This document shows, piece by piece, positions 56,565-64,000 of a stretch of DNA of 64,000 nt. Source of the stretch: Archangium gephyra (GTDB taxonomy: Bacteria; Myxococcota; Myxococcia; Myxococcales; Myxococcaceae). Location: the NCBI RefSeq assembly GCF_001027285.1, contig NZ_CP011509.1, positions 3,914,501 through 3,978,500 of the forward strand, in the 5' to 3' direction. Positions within the stretch are counted from its first letter, which is position 1. Each line of letters starts with the position of its first letter. Below the pieces are notes generated by a model that worked only from the letters and a program-made list of their open reading frames with translations, made no database searches and had not been told where the DNA came from. Made by a program: the position numbers and the translations under genes.

Positions 56565-57803
56565 ATGAAATTCCTCTTCTTCCTCATGCCCGCCCAGGGC
56601 CACGTCACCCCGTCGTTGCCCATCGCCCGCGAGCTCATCGCCCGGGGCGCGGAGGTGACGTACTACCTGACCGACGAGTACGCCTCCTCCGTGCGGCGCG
56701 TGGGCGCCACGTTCCGGCCCGTGGATGCGTCGCTCAGCCTGGATGAGCGCGAGGGCGCCAGCACCCTGGCGAAGCACGGCTCCCCGGCGTCCTTCAAGGA
56801 CATGATGCCCGTGATGTTCCGGTTCCTCGCCGATGGCATGCGCTACGCCCCCGAGCTGCTGGAGCCCGTGCGCGCCGAGGCCGCCGACTGCCTCGTCTAT
56901 GATCCGATGTGCGTCTGGGGCCGCTTCCTGGCCGGCGTGCTGCGTCTGCCCTCGGCCACCTTCAGCACGTCCTACGCGGTCGGTCCGCAATCCCCGCTCG
57001 GGAAACGCATCGCGGAGTCCGTGCGCGGGCCGCCTTCTCTCGCGATGGTCCGGTCCCTCGCGGCCATGCTGTGGAGCGGCGAGCGCATCCACCGCCGCTA
57101 CGGGCTGCCCCGCCTGTTCCCCACCAACATGTTCTCCGCGAATGAGGCCCTCAACCTCATCCCCGTGCCCCGGCGCCTCCAACCGGACGCGGACACCTAT
57201 GACTCGCGCTTCCTCTTCGTCGGGCCCACCGGCCTGCCCCGCGAGGAGGACGTGGGCGATTTCCCCGTGCAGCGGCTCGCGGGCCAGCCCACGCTCCTCA
57301 TCTCGCTCGGGACGACTCCGCTCAACCGGCGGCCCGACTTCTTCCGCGCCTGCTTCGAGGCCTTTGGTGGCTCGCGCTGGCAGGTGGTGCTGTCCACCGG
57401 CAAGTGGGTGGAGCCGGCCTCGCTCGGTGCCGCGCCCCCCAACTTCATCGTCCGCTCCTCCGTGCCCCAGCTCGCGGTGCTCGAGCACGCCCGCGTGTTC
57501 CTCACCCACGGGGGCATGAACTCCACCCTGGAGGCGCTGTGGCACGGCGTGCCCCTCATCGCCGCGCCGCAGATGCCCGAGCAGGGCCTCACCGCCGAGC
57601 GCATCGCCGAGCTCGGGCTGGGGCTCTCCCTCACCGAGGGCCTCACGGACCCGAAGCGGCTGCGCGAGCTGGTGGAACGGCTGGACACCGAGCCCGGCTG
57701 GCGCGAGCGCGTCGCGCAGTTCCAGGGGGCCGTGCGCGAGGGGGGCGGCGCGGCCCGGGCCGCCGAGGCCCTGCTGACCTTCGCCTCGGCCGGCAAGGCC
57801 TGA
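56565..57803 (+). CDS. MGT-family (GT1) glycosyltransferase
   Basis: A 412-residue GT-B enzyme. The N-terminus FLMPAQGHVTPSLPIARELIARG is the UGT/MGT acceptor-domain start, and the C-terminal nucleotide-sugar motif is VPQLAVLEHARVFLTHGGMNSTLEALWHGVPLIAAPQMPEQ. Such enzymes glycosylate macrolides, flavonoids, carotenoids or sterols. No polyketide or terpene genes are adjacent, so the acceptor is unknown. ATG 56565 follows GGGAGGGG. It is divergent from the ethylene-receptor-like kinase gene. Confidence 0.92.
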   Translation: MKFLFFLMPAQGHVTPSLPIARELIARGAEVTYYLTDEYASSVRRVGATFRPVDASLSLDEREGASTLAKHGSPASFKDMMPVMFRFLADGMRYAPELLEPVRAEAADCLVYDPMCVWGRFLAGVLRLPSATFSTSYAVGPQSPLGKRIAESVRGPPSLAMVRSLAAMLWSGERIHRRYGLPRLFPTNMFSANEALNLIPVPRRLQPDADTYDSRFLFVGPTGLPREEDVGDFPVQRLAGQPTLLISLGTTPLNRRPDFFRACFEAFGGSRWQVVLSTGKWVEPASLGAAPPNFIVRSSVPQLAVLEHARVFLTHGGMNSTLEALWHGVPLIAAPQMPEQGLTAERIAELGLGLSLTEGLTDPKRLRELVERLDTEPGWRERVAQFQGAVREGGGAARAAEALLTFASAGKA

Positions 57804-57845
57804 GCCGCTACGGCATGTCCGTGCGGGCCATGCCGCTCTTCCCGT

Positions 57846-59912
57846 CTAGCGGATCGGCACCGGCACCCGGAGCAGCTGACCGCCCGCGCTGGATTCGATG
57901 CTCACGGTCTGGGTGGCATTGGGCCGCCGGGAGGGATCGCGCTGGCGGAAGCTCCAGACTCCGCGCGCGTCCACCGTCACGCTGCCGAGCACCGGGTCGG
58001 CCAGGGTGGGCCCCAGGTGGAGGGTGAGGGTGTTGCCTGGCCCCGCCACGGTGGCGGTGCCCTCGATGAGCCACTCCCGCCGGGCGAGACTGAACTCGGC
58101 GCGTGTGACGGTGAGGGTGTCCTGGATGTTGGTGACCTGGACGGTATCGGTGGCGGTGCCGCCCGGGCCGCTCACGGTCAGCTCGAAGAGGAGCACCGTG
58201 TTCTGCCTCGGGAAGGTGAAGCCCGGCCGGGCGGTGTCCGCTCCGGTGAGGGTGACGGGCACGCCCGAGAGCTGGCGCCATTGGAAGCGGGTCGCACCCG
58301 TGGAAGCCGTCGCGTCGAGGGTGACAGCGCGCCCCTGCACCACCGTCTGGTCCGGGCCCGCGTTGGCCACCAGCGGGGACCCCGCCAGCACCTGGACCGT
58401 CACCGCGTCCACGGACGTCCCTCCGGGCCCGCTCACCGTCAGCTCGAAGGCCAGCGCGCCGCTCGTCCCCGGGGCGATGAAGGTGGCCGTGGACGTCGCG
58501 GCCCCCGTGAGGACGACGGGTGTGCCCGCGGTCTGCCGCCAGCTGAAGCCGGTGATGTTCCCGGAGGAGCCCGCCCCCGAGAGGGTGACGGACTGGCCCG
58601 ACTGCACGGACTGGTCGGGCCCCGCGTTGGCCACGACCGGCACCGCGGTGCCCGGCCCGAGCACGAGGACCGGCAGGGTGGCCGAGCCTCCCCGGGACGA
58701 GCGCACGGTGATGAAGGGCGGCGGCACGCTCACGCCCGTGCGCACGAGGGTTCCACCGGTGAGGACACCCCAGCCCTCGGCCGTGAGGACGGGGGGCTCC
58801 ACCTCATCGCTCGAGCGCGCGGCGATGCGCAGCTCCCGGGTGGCCAGGTCGTACTCCGCACGGGTGATGCTCACCAGGTCCACCGGTTGGATGGACACCA
58901 CCGTGTCCGGCTCATCCGTGATGTTGACCAGGGTGATCCCCGTGGGCAGGGGTCCGCTGCCCAGGGAGACCCGTGCGAAGTAGCTCCCGTCCGGAGAGCC
59001 TCCCAACGGTGTGGTGCTGAAGCCCGGGCTCCGCACCTGGATGGACTGCGCCGGCTGCGAGAAGGCGAAGACGTCCAGCGCGCCGCCGCTGGCGGTGCGG
59101 GAGTAGGTGGCCCGGAGCGGTCCCACTCCCCCGAGCGTGGCCCTCTTTCCCATCAGCGAGAAGAGCTCCGTCTGGATGCAGTCGGTGGCGGGCGGGCTGC
59201 ACAGGAAGGGCGAGCCGGGATCGCCGATGTCCGGCCCCTCGATGCGGAAGACATTGGTCCCGAAGGGGCTGCCCGTGATGGCGTGCGGCACGTTGGGGTC
59301 CCCGAAGAAGCCGGCGGGCGCGGAGGAGGGCGGGGACCAGGTGAGGAACGGGCCCACGTGGCTCTCGAGTGCATCCGCGAAGTTGCCGCTGCCGATGTCC
59401 TGGGTGAAGTCGATGCCGCGCTCACCGCCCTCCACGTCGGTGAACACGTTCACGCCGTAGGGATGGATGACCCGGTAGGTGGCGCCTGGCCGTGGGTTGT
59501 CCACCCGGATGCGGATGCGTCCGAAGCTGAGCTGATCTCCCGCCGCGACGGGCCCACTGGCGAACGCCGCCTCCAGGGCGAGCGTCAGGGTGGCCCGGCC
59601 TCCGCCGCGGGTGTTCATGGTCGAACTGGCCAGCATCCAGAAGGCTTCCTCGGGGAAGTTGCCCGGCACCGTCAGCGGTGCATCCGGATTGGGCACGTCC
59701 CCGGGGAGGAATCCACACAGCGGATTTCTCGCCTCCAGGCACAGCTCGGCACTCAGGCCATTTGCGTCCTTGTACCAGATGGGAAATCCGTGCGCCGGAT
59801 GCACGGGCCCCACCTGGACCAGGTGACTGCCTCCCGGATGGTCGGCGAGCACCAGTCCACCCACCAACACCCCAAGCACGACAACGCCCACCCACCTCTG
59901 GATGTGTTTCAT
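57846..59912 (-). CDS. Exported protein with C-terminal tandem PKD/REJ-type beta domains
   Basis: A 688-residue protein with a signal peptide (WVGVVVLGVLVGGLVLA). The N-terminal ~420 residues are unique (HPAHGFPIWYKDANGLSAELCLEARNPLCGF..., then two regions ending FLCSPPATDC and TVVSIQPVDLVSITRAEYD). Two ~85-residue PKD-like repeats follow (ANAGPDQSVQSGQSVTLSG... and ANAGPDQTVVQGRAVTLDA...), then a ~90-residue C-terminal domain. Secreted or cell-surface; PKD modules usually serve binding or spacing. The function is unknown. Confidence 0.75.
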   Translation of the reverse strand: MKHIQRWVGVVVLGVLVGGLVLADHPGGSHLVQVGPVHPAHGFPIWYKDANGLSAELCLEARNPLCGFLPGDVPNPDAPLTVPGNFPEEAFWMLASSTMNTRGGGRATLTLALEAAFASGPVAAGDQLSFGRIRIRVDNPRPGATYRVIHPYGVNVFTDVEGGERGIDFTQDIGSGNFADALESHVGPFLTWSPPSSAPAGFFGDPNVPHAITGSPFGTNVFRIEGPDIGDPGSPFLCSPPATDCIQTELFSLMGKRATLGGVGPLRATYSRTASGGALDVFAFSQPAQSIQVRSPGFSTTPLGGSPDGSYFARVSLGSGPLPTGITLVNITDEPDTVVSIQPVDLVSITRAEYDLATRELRIAARSSDEVEPPVLTAEGWGVLTGGTLVRTGVSVPPPFITVRSSRGGSATLPVLVLGPGTAVPVVANAGPDQSVQSGQSVTLSGAGSSGNITGFSWRQTAGTPVVLTGAATSTATFIAPGTSGALAFELTVSGPGGTSVDAVTVQVLAGSPLVANAGPDQTVVQGRAVTLDATASTGATRFQWRQLSGVPVTLTGADTARPGFTFPRQNTVLLFELTVSGPGGTATDTVQVTNIQDTLTVTRAEFSLARREWLIEGTATVAGPGNTLTLHLGPTLADPVLGSVTVDARGVWSFRQRDPSRRPNATQTVSIESSAGGQLLRVPVPIR

Positions 59913-59998
59913 CTGGCAGGGATGGGGATGTTTTCCTGGATGGCCAATTGCCTCCAGATGCCGAGGAAATGGCCTCTACCTACCGCAGGTCTGAGCCG

Positions 59999-61513
59999 CT
60001 ACGGAGAGAGGGGAATCCAGGGCGACGCGGCCTGAAGCCGGCCACCCTCCGGCTCCACCCGCACGAGCTGAGCGCCCCGGACTCCCACGCGCCTGTCCAC
60101 CCCGAACGTCACCGGAGGAGTCACGCCCGTGTCGATGTCACGCATCGACTCCAGCACGTGCACCAGCTCGGCCCGGGTCACGTCCGTGCCCGCACGCCGG
60201 AGTGCCTCCACCAGCACTCGTGCCGCGGCGTAGGCGTGGCGCTGGAGCGCCTCGTTTCCCGGACGCAGCCCATGGCGCCCGAGGAAGGCGGAGAGCACCC
60301 GGTGCCGCTCCTCGTCGCCCTCCAGGCCCGGTGGGTAGACGAACCGCACGCGCTGGCTCGCCCCGGCCACCATGGAGGGCCCGGCGAGGCTCGCGGGTGC
60401 GAACACCGGTACCTCCAGTCCATGGGACTCCAGCTGCCGGAGCAGGTCCTTCAATCCGGAGGTGGGCCCGGTGTAGAGGATGGCCGGGGGTGGCTCGTTC
60501 CCGTCTGGGAAGGCCGTCGATTCCAAGGGAGCGGGCAGCTCGCGCCGCAGGGCTTCCTCGCGCGCCGCCCAGGCCCACGCGAGGCCTGCCTCGTCCTCCG
60601 GCCGCACCACCCACAGCGGGCGCCGGCGCAGCACGTTCTCCTCGTCGGTGCGTGCCAGGTGCTGCACCACCAGCCGGGCCTGCTGGGACTCCTCCGGGTA
60701 CAGGTAGAAGCGGGAGCCCTCCTCGTCCCCTCCGTGGGTGGTGAGGGGCAGCAGGACCGGGATGTCCTCGCGCCGGAGCGGCGTGTCCGAGGCGGAGGAC
60801 GCCGTGCTCGGGCCTCCCACCAGCGCGAACACGCCGCGCTCGAGCAGCCGCGCGGTGGCCTCCGGGGCCGCCTCGTCCTCCACCACCAACTCCAACCGGC
60901 GCCGGAAGATGCCCCCCTCGGCGTTCACCTCCGCGAAGGCCGCGCGCAGCACCGCCTCCACCTCTCGCCCCAGCGCTTCGCGTTCGCCACTCAGCGGCAG
61001 GACGGCGCCGAGGGTGAGGGTGGTGGGCGAGAGGCCTGGATCCGGCGCCTCTCCGAGCCGCTCCAGATAGGCGAGCAGCTCCTCCCGCTCCACCTCACCG
61101 AGCTCGTACCGGGGCATGGCCACCCCGAGCTTCCGGCCACTGGCGGACACGCCTTCCGTGATGGCACGCAGCAGGGTGGCCCGGCCGTAGGCGGGACGGG
61201 CGCGATCATCCACCGCTCCCACTGCGTTCATCCGGGGATGCCCGAGCGCTCCCGGCCGGATGTCGGGCACCTCCACGCCTCCTTCGAGGCTGCCCCGGCC
61301 GGAGGAGCCATGGCAGCGCGCGCAGGCGGCCACGTGCCCGCTCAGCTCGATGCGCTCGGGCCCCAGCCGTCCCACGAGGGGCTCGCCGCGGGTGCTCTCT
61401 CCGCGCAGGAAAAGACTCCGCCCACGCCGGGCCAGCTCCGGAGCCGAAGAGGCTGTCTCCTTGCGGCACGCCCCCAGCATCCCCAGGTCGAGGACCAGCG
61501 CCGCCAGGGCCAT
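59999..61513 (-). CDS. Lipoprotein fusing a cytochrome c domain to a periplasmic amino-acid-type binding domain
   Basis: A 504-residue protein. ATG 61513 gives a short lipoprotein-like signal ending at Cys16 (LDLGMLGACRKE), with no basic n-region, so the start is provisional. Residues ~25-155 form a c-type cytochrome domain with heme motif CARCHGSS and a likely Met ligand in GVAMPRYELGEVE. From about residue 165 it is a Peripla_BP_6/LivJ-like binding domain (LTLGAVLPLSGEREALGREVEAVLRAAFAEVNAEGGIFRRRLELVVEDE...). A perfect dyad lies 67-89 bp upstream of the ATG. The combination suggests ligand-controlled electron transfer or redox sensing. Located 163 bp downstream of the double-SCO gene. Confidence 0.8.
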   Translation of the reverse strand: MALAALVLDLGMLGACRKETASSAPELARRGRSLFLRGESTRGEPLVGRLGPERIELSGHVAACARCHGSSGRGSLEGGVEVPDIRPGALGHPRMNAVGAVDDRARPAYGRATLLRAITEGVSASGRKLGVAMPRYELGEVEREELLAYLERLGEAPDPGLSPTTLTLGAVLPLSGEREALGREVEAVLRAAFAEVNAEGGIFRRRLELVVEDEAAPEATARLLERGVFALVGGPSTASSASDTPLRREDIPVLLPLTTHGGDEEGSRFYLYPEESQQARLVVQHLARTDEENVLRRRPLWVVRPEDEAGLAWAWAAREEALRRELPAPLESTAFPDGNEPPPAILYTGPTSGLKDLLRQLESHGLEVPVFAPASLAGPSMVAGASQRVRFVYPPGLEGDEERHRVLSAFLGRHGLRPGNEALQRHAYAAARVLVEALRRAGTDVTRAELVHVLESMRDIDTGVTPPVTFGVDRRVGVRGAQLVRVEPEGGRLQAASPWIPLSP

Positions 61514-61579
61514 CCGCCGCGCGCTGAGCCAAGAGGGTTGACTCCGATGAGGGGGAGGTTCCGGCGGCGCTCGGGAGCA

Positions 61580-61602
61580 ACTGGTCCGACTGTCGGACCA
61601 GT
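61580..61602 (-). promoter_or_regulatory. Perfect dyad upstream of the cytochrome/binding-protein gene
   Basis: ACTGGTCCGA (61580-61589) and TCGGACCAGT (61593-61602) are perfect 10-bp arms around CTG, 67-89 bp upstream of the predicted ATG 61513. No T run, so an operator is more likely than a terminator. If operative it supports the short start and separate control of this gene. Confidence 0.55.
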
Positions 61603-61676
61603 CGGCACGCCGCGCGGCCGGAGGGTGCCTGTCCTTTTCCGCGAGAGCACCCCTGAAAGAACCTGGTTTCGAGGGC

Positions 61677-62783
61677 CTACCGTGGGTCATCGAGGTGCTC
61701 CACGGCATAGACGAGGTTGTCGGCGGCGGACATGGCGGGGGCCTTCACCCACGTGCCGGTCGCGGCATCGCCGATGAGCAGCACCGAGCTGTGGGCGGCG
61801 GGGTCCTCGGTGTAGCCACCGAGCTTCTTGAGGACGAGGGCCACGTTCTCCCGGGCGCCGGTGAGGAAGTACCAGCCGGGCCCGGTGCTGAACTTCCGGG
61901 CGAAGCGGGCGAGGCTCTCCGGCGTGTCGTTGGCGGGGTCCACCGAGAGGGTGATCATCGTGATGTCCTGGCCCACGCGAGCGCCCAGCTTGCGCTGCAC
62001 CTCGGCGAGGTGCTTCGTCATGGGCGAGCACACGCCCTTGCAGGAGGTGAAGGCGAAGTTGATGAGCACCTTCCGGCCACGGATGAGGTCCTCGTAGAAG
62101 CGGTGGGGCTTGCCGTGCTGATCGATGAGCTCGGTGTTGGTGAAGTAGCGGGCGGCGGAGGCATCCCGGGCGGCGGTGGCGTCCTCCAACTCGGGAGGAG
62201 GCGCGGAGGCGGCGCGCACCTCGCGGAGGGCGTCGAGGATGGAGGAGGCGGAGCCGAGCCCGTCCACGCGCAGCCACCTGCCCGCGGTGGCGTTGCCCAC
62301 CAGCACGAGCGGCCGGTGCGCCTCCTTGTCCGGGGTGTAGCCGCCGAGCGCCACCAGGGCCTGCTTCACCTGCTCGGGCTCTCCGGTGAGGAAGGACCAG
62401 CGGGGTCCGGGCGAGAAGGGCTCGGCGAAGCGGGCCAGCTTTCCGGGCGTGTCGTGGGCCACATCCAGGGTGATGGAGATGAAGCGCACGGGAGCATTGG
62501 GGCCCAACTCCTTGCGCACGCGCGCCAGGGTGGCGGTCATGGGCGCGCAGATGGTCTTGCAGCGGGTGAAGACGAAATTGATGGCCACCACCTGTCCCCG
62601 GACGAGGTCGGACCACAGGCGCACCGTGCGCCCGTGTTGATCCACCAGGGAGACGTCGGGCACCTGCACCTGGAGGGACTCGGCGGGAGGTGGGGCGGGC
62701 ACGCGCACGGTGTCCTGTGCGGACGCGGCGGCGGCAGTGGACAACGCGAGGAGGACGGCGAGGCAGCGCAGGCGTGGGAGCAT
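61677..62783 (-). CDS. Double SCO1/SenC-domain protein
   Basis: A 368-residue exported protein (signal peptide LRCLAVLLALSTAAAASAQ). It contains two complete SCO thioredoxin-like domains in tandem: the first with CKTIC (FVFTRCKTICAPMTATL) and His in EAHRPLVLVG, the second with CKGVC (FAFTSCKGVCSPMTKHL) and His in AAHSSVLLIG. Both keep the CxxxC plus distal His copper triad. Single SCO proteins deliver copper to the CuA site of cytochrome oxidase. A two-domain form is unusual and could bind two Cu or relay electrons. Its ATG overlaps the stop of the upstream beta-propeller gene (cat/tca shared base), so they are coupled. Confidence 0.92.
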   Translation of the reverse strand: MLPRLRCLAVLLALSTAAAASAQDTVRVPAPPPAESLQVQVPDVSLVDQHGRTVRLWSDLVRGQVVAINFVFTRCKTICAPMTATLARVRKELGPNAPVRFISITLDVAHDTPGKLARFAEPFSPGPRWSFLTGEPEQVKQALVALGGYTPDKEAHRPLVLVGNATAGRWLRVDGLGSASSILDALREVRAASAPPPELEDATAARDASAARYFTNTELIDQHGKPHRFYEDLIRGRKVLINFAFTSCKGVCSPMTKHLAEVQRKLGARVGQDITMITLSVDPANDTPESLARFARKFSTGPGWYFLTGARENVALVLKKLGGYTEDPAAHSSVLLIGDAATGTWVKAPAMSAADNLVYAVEHLDDPR

Positions 62784-64000
62784 CAGGGTTGGACCTCGGA
62801 GACGTGGCGGAGGGTAGGAGCGGCCTGGACGCCGAGCTTGAAGTCACGCAGGGTGCCGAGCGTGGCCCCCCGGCTCTCGGCGCCGACGAGCAGCACGTAT
62901 TGGCCTGGCTCGGGCGGGGAGACATCGATCTCGAAGACGCCGTCCTCCACGCGCCGGGGCACGGGCCGCTCCAGCCAGTGCCCGGATGGGGGACGGAACA
63001 GCATCACCTGGAGCTCCTCGGGGACCAGCGGGCGCTGATCCTTCACGTGCGCGGCGGGCGTCAGCCGGAAGCGCAGCGAGGTGCGCTGGCCAGCGGTCAG
63101 CAACCGGGAGGGCTCGAAGCCAGGCTCGAGCACGAGGGGCGCCGTGCCCGCGGAGGCGGCGTCCTCGGGAACGCCGGACACCGTCCACGTGAGGCACACG
63201 GGCGTGCGCGGCGAGTCCAGCAGCACGTGGACGTCATGGGGGCCGTTCTTCCTCGGGCGAGCCTGGGCCGCGTAGACGCCGGGCTCCACCTCGCGCAGCG
63301 AGCGATCCAGCACCAGGACAGCGCGGGGCTCGCGGCCATAGTTCAGGTGGGTGCCGCGTGGGGCCATCATGCCCTCGGAGTACAGGTAGAGGGCGCGGTC
63401 GGCGGTGCCGGCGACGAGGACACTGTTGCCCTCGGGCAGGACGGCGATCGCCGGGGAGCGTCCGAGCTCCCGCGCCAGCGTGGGCTTCTTCTGGCCCATG
63501 GTGATCTGCACGACGGAGGGTGTGCCGGACTTCTCCAGAGAGGCCAGCTCGATGAGGGACACGCGGGCATCCCCGGTGTTGCGCACGTAGGCGAAGGAGG
63601 AGGTGAAGGTCACCTGGTCCGGCGCGGAGAAGCCGGTGAGCGAATGGGCCACCCGGTTGGAGGCCGTGTCGAGGATGTCCACCCGGTCGCCGCGCGGGTA
63701 GAGCACGAAGGCCCAGCGGCCCGAGGGCTCGAACCGCAGTGCACCCGGTCCTGGCGCCACCGGGAGGCGGTGCACCACCTCGCGCCGCGAGCCGTCCACC
63801 ACCAGCACCTCGTTCGCCTGCTCCCGCACCACGTAGAGCGCCCGGGCCACCTCGCTGTAGGCCAGCGCGCGGGTGCCCGGGCCCACCGTCACGCGCCCCA
63901 GCTCCTCGCGTGAGGCCACGTCCACCGCCACCAGCTCCTCGCTCCTGGAGCTGGAGAGCCACGCCGTCCGGCCGCCCTCTCCGAAGGCGAACGCCTTGGG
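62783..64000 (-). CDS. YVTN-type beta-propeller protein (5' end outside window)
   Basis: The frame is open to the window edge, giving 405 visible residues of a longer protein. Repeats of the surface-layer/YVTN propeller kind are seen (LVAVDVASREELGRVTVGPGTRALAYS, VLVVDGSRREVVHRLPVAPGPGALRFEPSGRWAFVLYP, VDILDTASNRVAHSLTG). A C-terminal beta domain of about 180 residues follows (PVCLTWTVSGVPEDAA...FEIDVSPPEPGQYVLLVGAESRG). In many genomes such propellers neighbour cytochromes and copper chaperones. It is followed by the double-SCO gene with overlapping stop/start, suggesting a redox or copper-handling operon that extends beyond 64000. Substrate unknown. Confidence 0.8.
   Translation of the reverse strand, partial: PKAFAFGEGGRTAWLSSSRSEELVAVDVASREELGRVTVGPGTRALAYSEVARALYVVREQANEVLVVDGSRREVVHRLPVAPGPGALRFEPSGRWAFVLYPRGDRVDILDTASNRVAHSLTGFSAPDQVTFTSSFAYVRNTGDARVSLIELASLEKSGTPSVVQITMGQKKPTLARELGRSPAIAVLPEGNSVLVAGTADRALYLYSEGMMAPRGTHLNYGREPRAVLVLDRSLREVEPGVYAAQARPRKNGPHDVHVLLDSPRTPVCLTWTVSGVPEDAASAGTAPLVLEPGFEPSRLLTAGQRTSLRFRLTPAAHVKDQRPLVPEELQVMLFRPPSGHWLERPVPRRVEDGVFEIDVSPPEPGQYVLLVGAESRGATLGTLRDFKLGVQAAPTLRHVSEVQP

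Overview
The window is GC-rich, densely coded DNA typical of a myxobacterium, most likely suborder Cystobacterineae (Archangium/Cystobacter/Myxococcus relatives). The signs are a Ser/Thr kinase fused to kinesin-light-chain TPRs, two very large TPR membrane proteins, an AgmX/PglI-type C-terminal domain, many hybrid histidine kinases, GTG starts and a sigma-54-type promoter driving a small RNA. The genus is an inference. No phage, insertion sequence or CRISPR array was seen; the window reads as chromosomal core plus lineage-specific genes.

Region by region. 1-5.5 kb: the end of an AgmX-type protein, then the conserved dnaX-ybaB-recR replication/repair operon (minus strand; dnaX is split by a frameshift), then a GT22 mannosyltransferase. 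5.5-8.1 kb: a translation island, all on the minus strand, holding serS, tRNA-Ser(TGA), tRNA-Ser(GCT), tRNA-Arg(ACG), tadA, tRNA-Ser(CGA), tRNA-Ser(GGA), SRP RNA and a terminator. It has every serine tRNA needed for all six codons beside their synthetase, and the inosine-forming deaminase beside its tRNA-Arg(ACG) substrate. 8.2-19.5 kb: a 1441-residue zinc-ribbon/GYF/TPR protein, a three-gene envelope-glycan operon (FAD oxidoreductase, GT2, polysaccharide deacetylase), a TPR kinase and a DUF4142 lipoprotein. 19.7-26.2 kb: an acyltransferase and SDR pair, then a 320-bp intergenic region with two 18-bp palindromes, a near-consensus sigma-54 promoter and a three-hairpin RNA ending in an intrinsic terminator (a candidate Pxr-like developmental sRNA), then a lipoprotein and a TPR protein followed by a small membrane protein.

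26.5-33.4 kb: an accessory patch with a TerB-like protein, a B12-type radical SAM enzyme, a MEDS histidine kinase, a translationally coupled JmjC-like oxygenase and alpha-oxoamine synthase pair, and an aminoglycoside-phosphotransferase-like gene broken at a homopolymer. Together these look like a small uncharacterised biosynthetic or signalling locus. 33.4-42.6 kb: a secreted DUF4185-type protein, hflX, a putative outer-membrane protein, a small exported protein, an inverted-repeat element, and recQ, a DUF3006-like lipoprotein gene and radC.

42.6-49.8 kb: a signalling operon encoding a PAS/GAF histidine kinase, a single receiver, a hybrid kinase and a multi-receiver diguanylate cyclase. The two kinases share a nearly identical dimerisation/phosphotransfer segment at DNA level. 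49.8-56.4 kb: a cyclic-nucleotide-binding protein, trxB, a Cys/Met PLP enzyme, moaC, a kynureninase-like enzyme, and a hybrid kinase whose N-terminus keeps all five key residues of the plant ethylene-receptor copper site. 56.5-64 kb: a GT1 glycosyltransferase, a PKD-domain exported protein, and a minus-strand redox-looking set: a beta-propeller protein (cut by the window edge), a double-SCO protein, and a cytochrome c/periplasmic-binding-protein fusion.

Two genes (dnaX and the phosphotransferase) are interrupted only by a one-base frame change next to G/C homopolymers, so assembly error must be excluded before biological readings. Calls rest on reading motifs by eye; no database search was possible.
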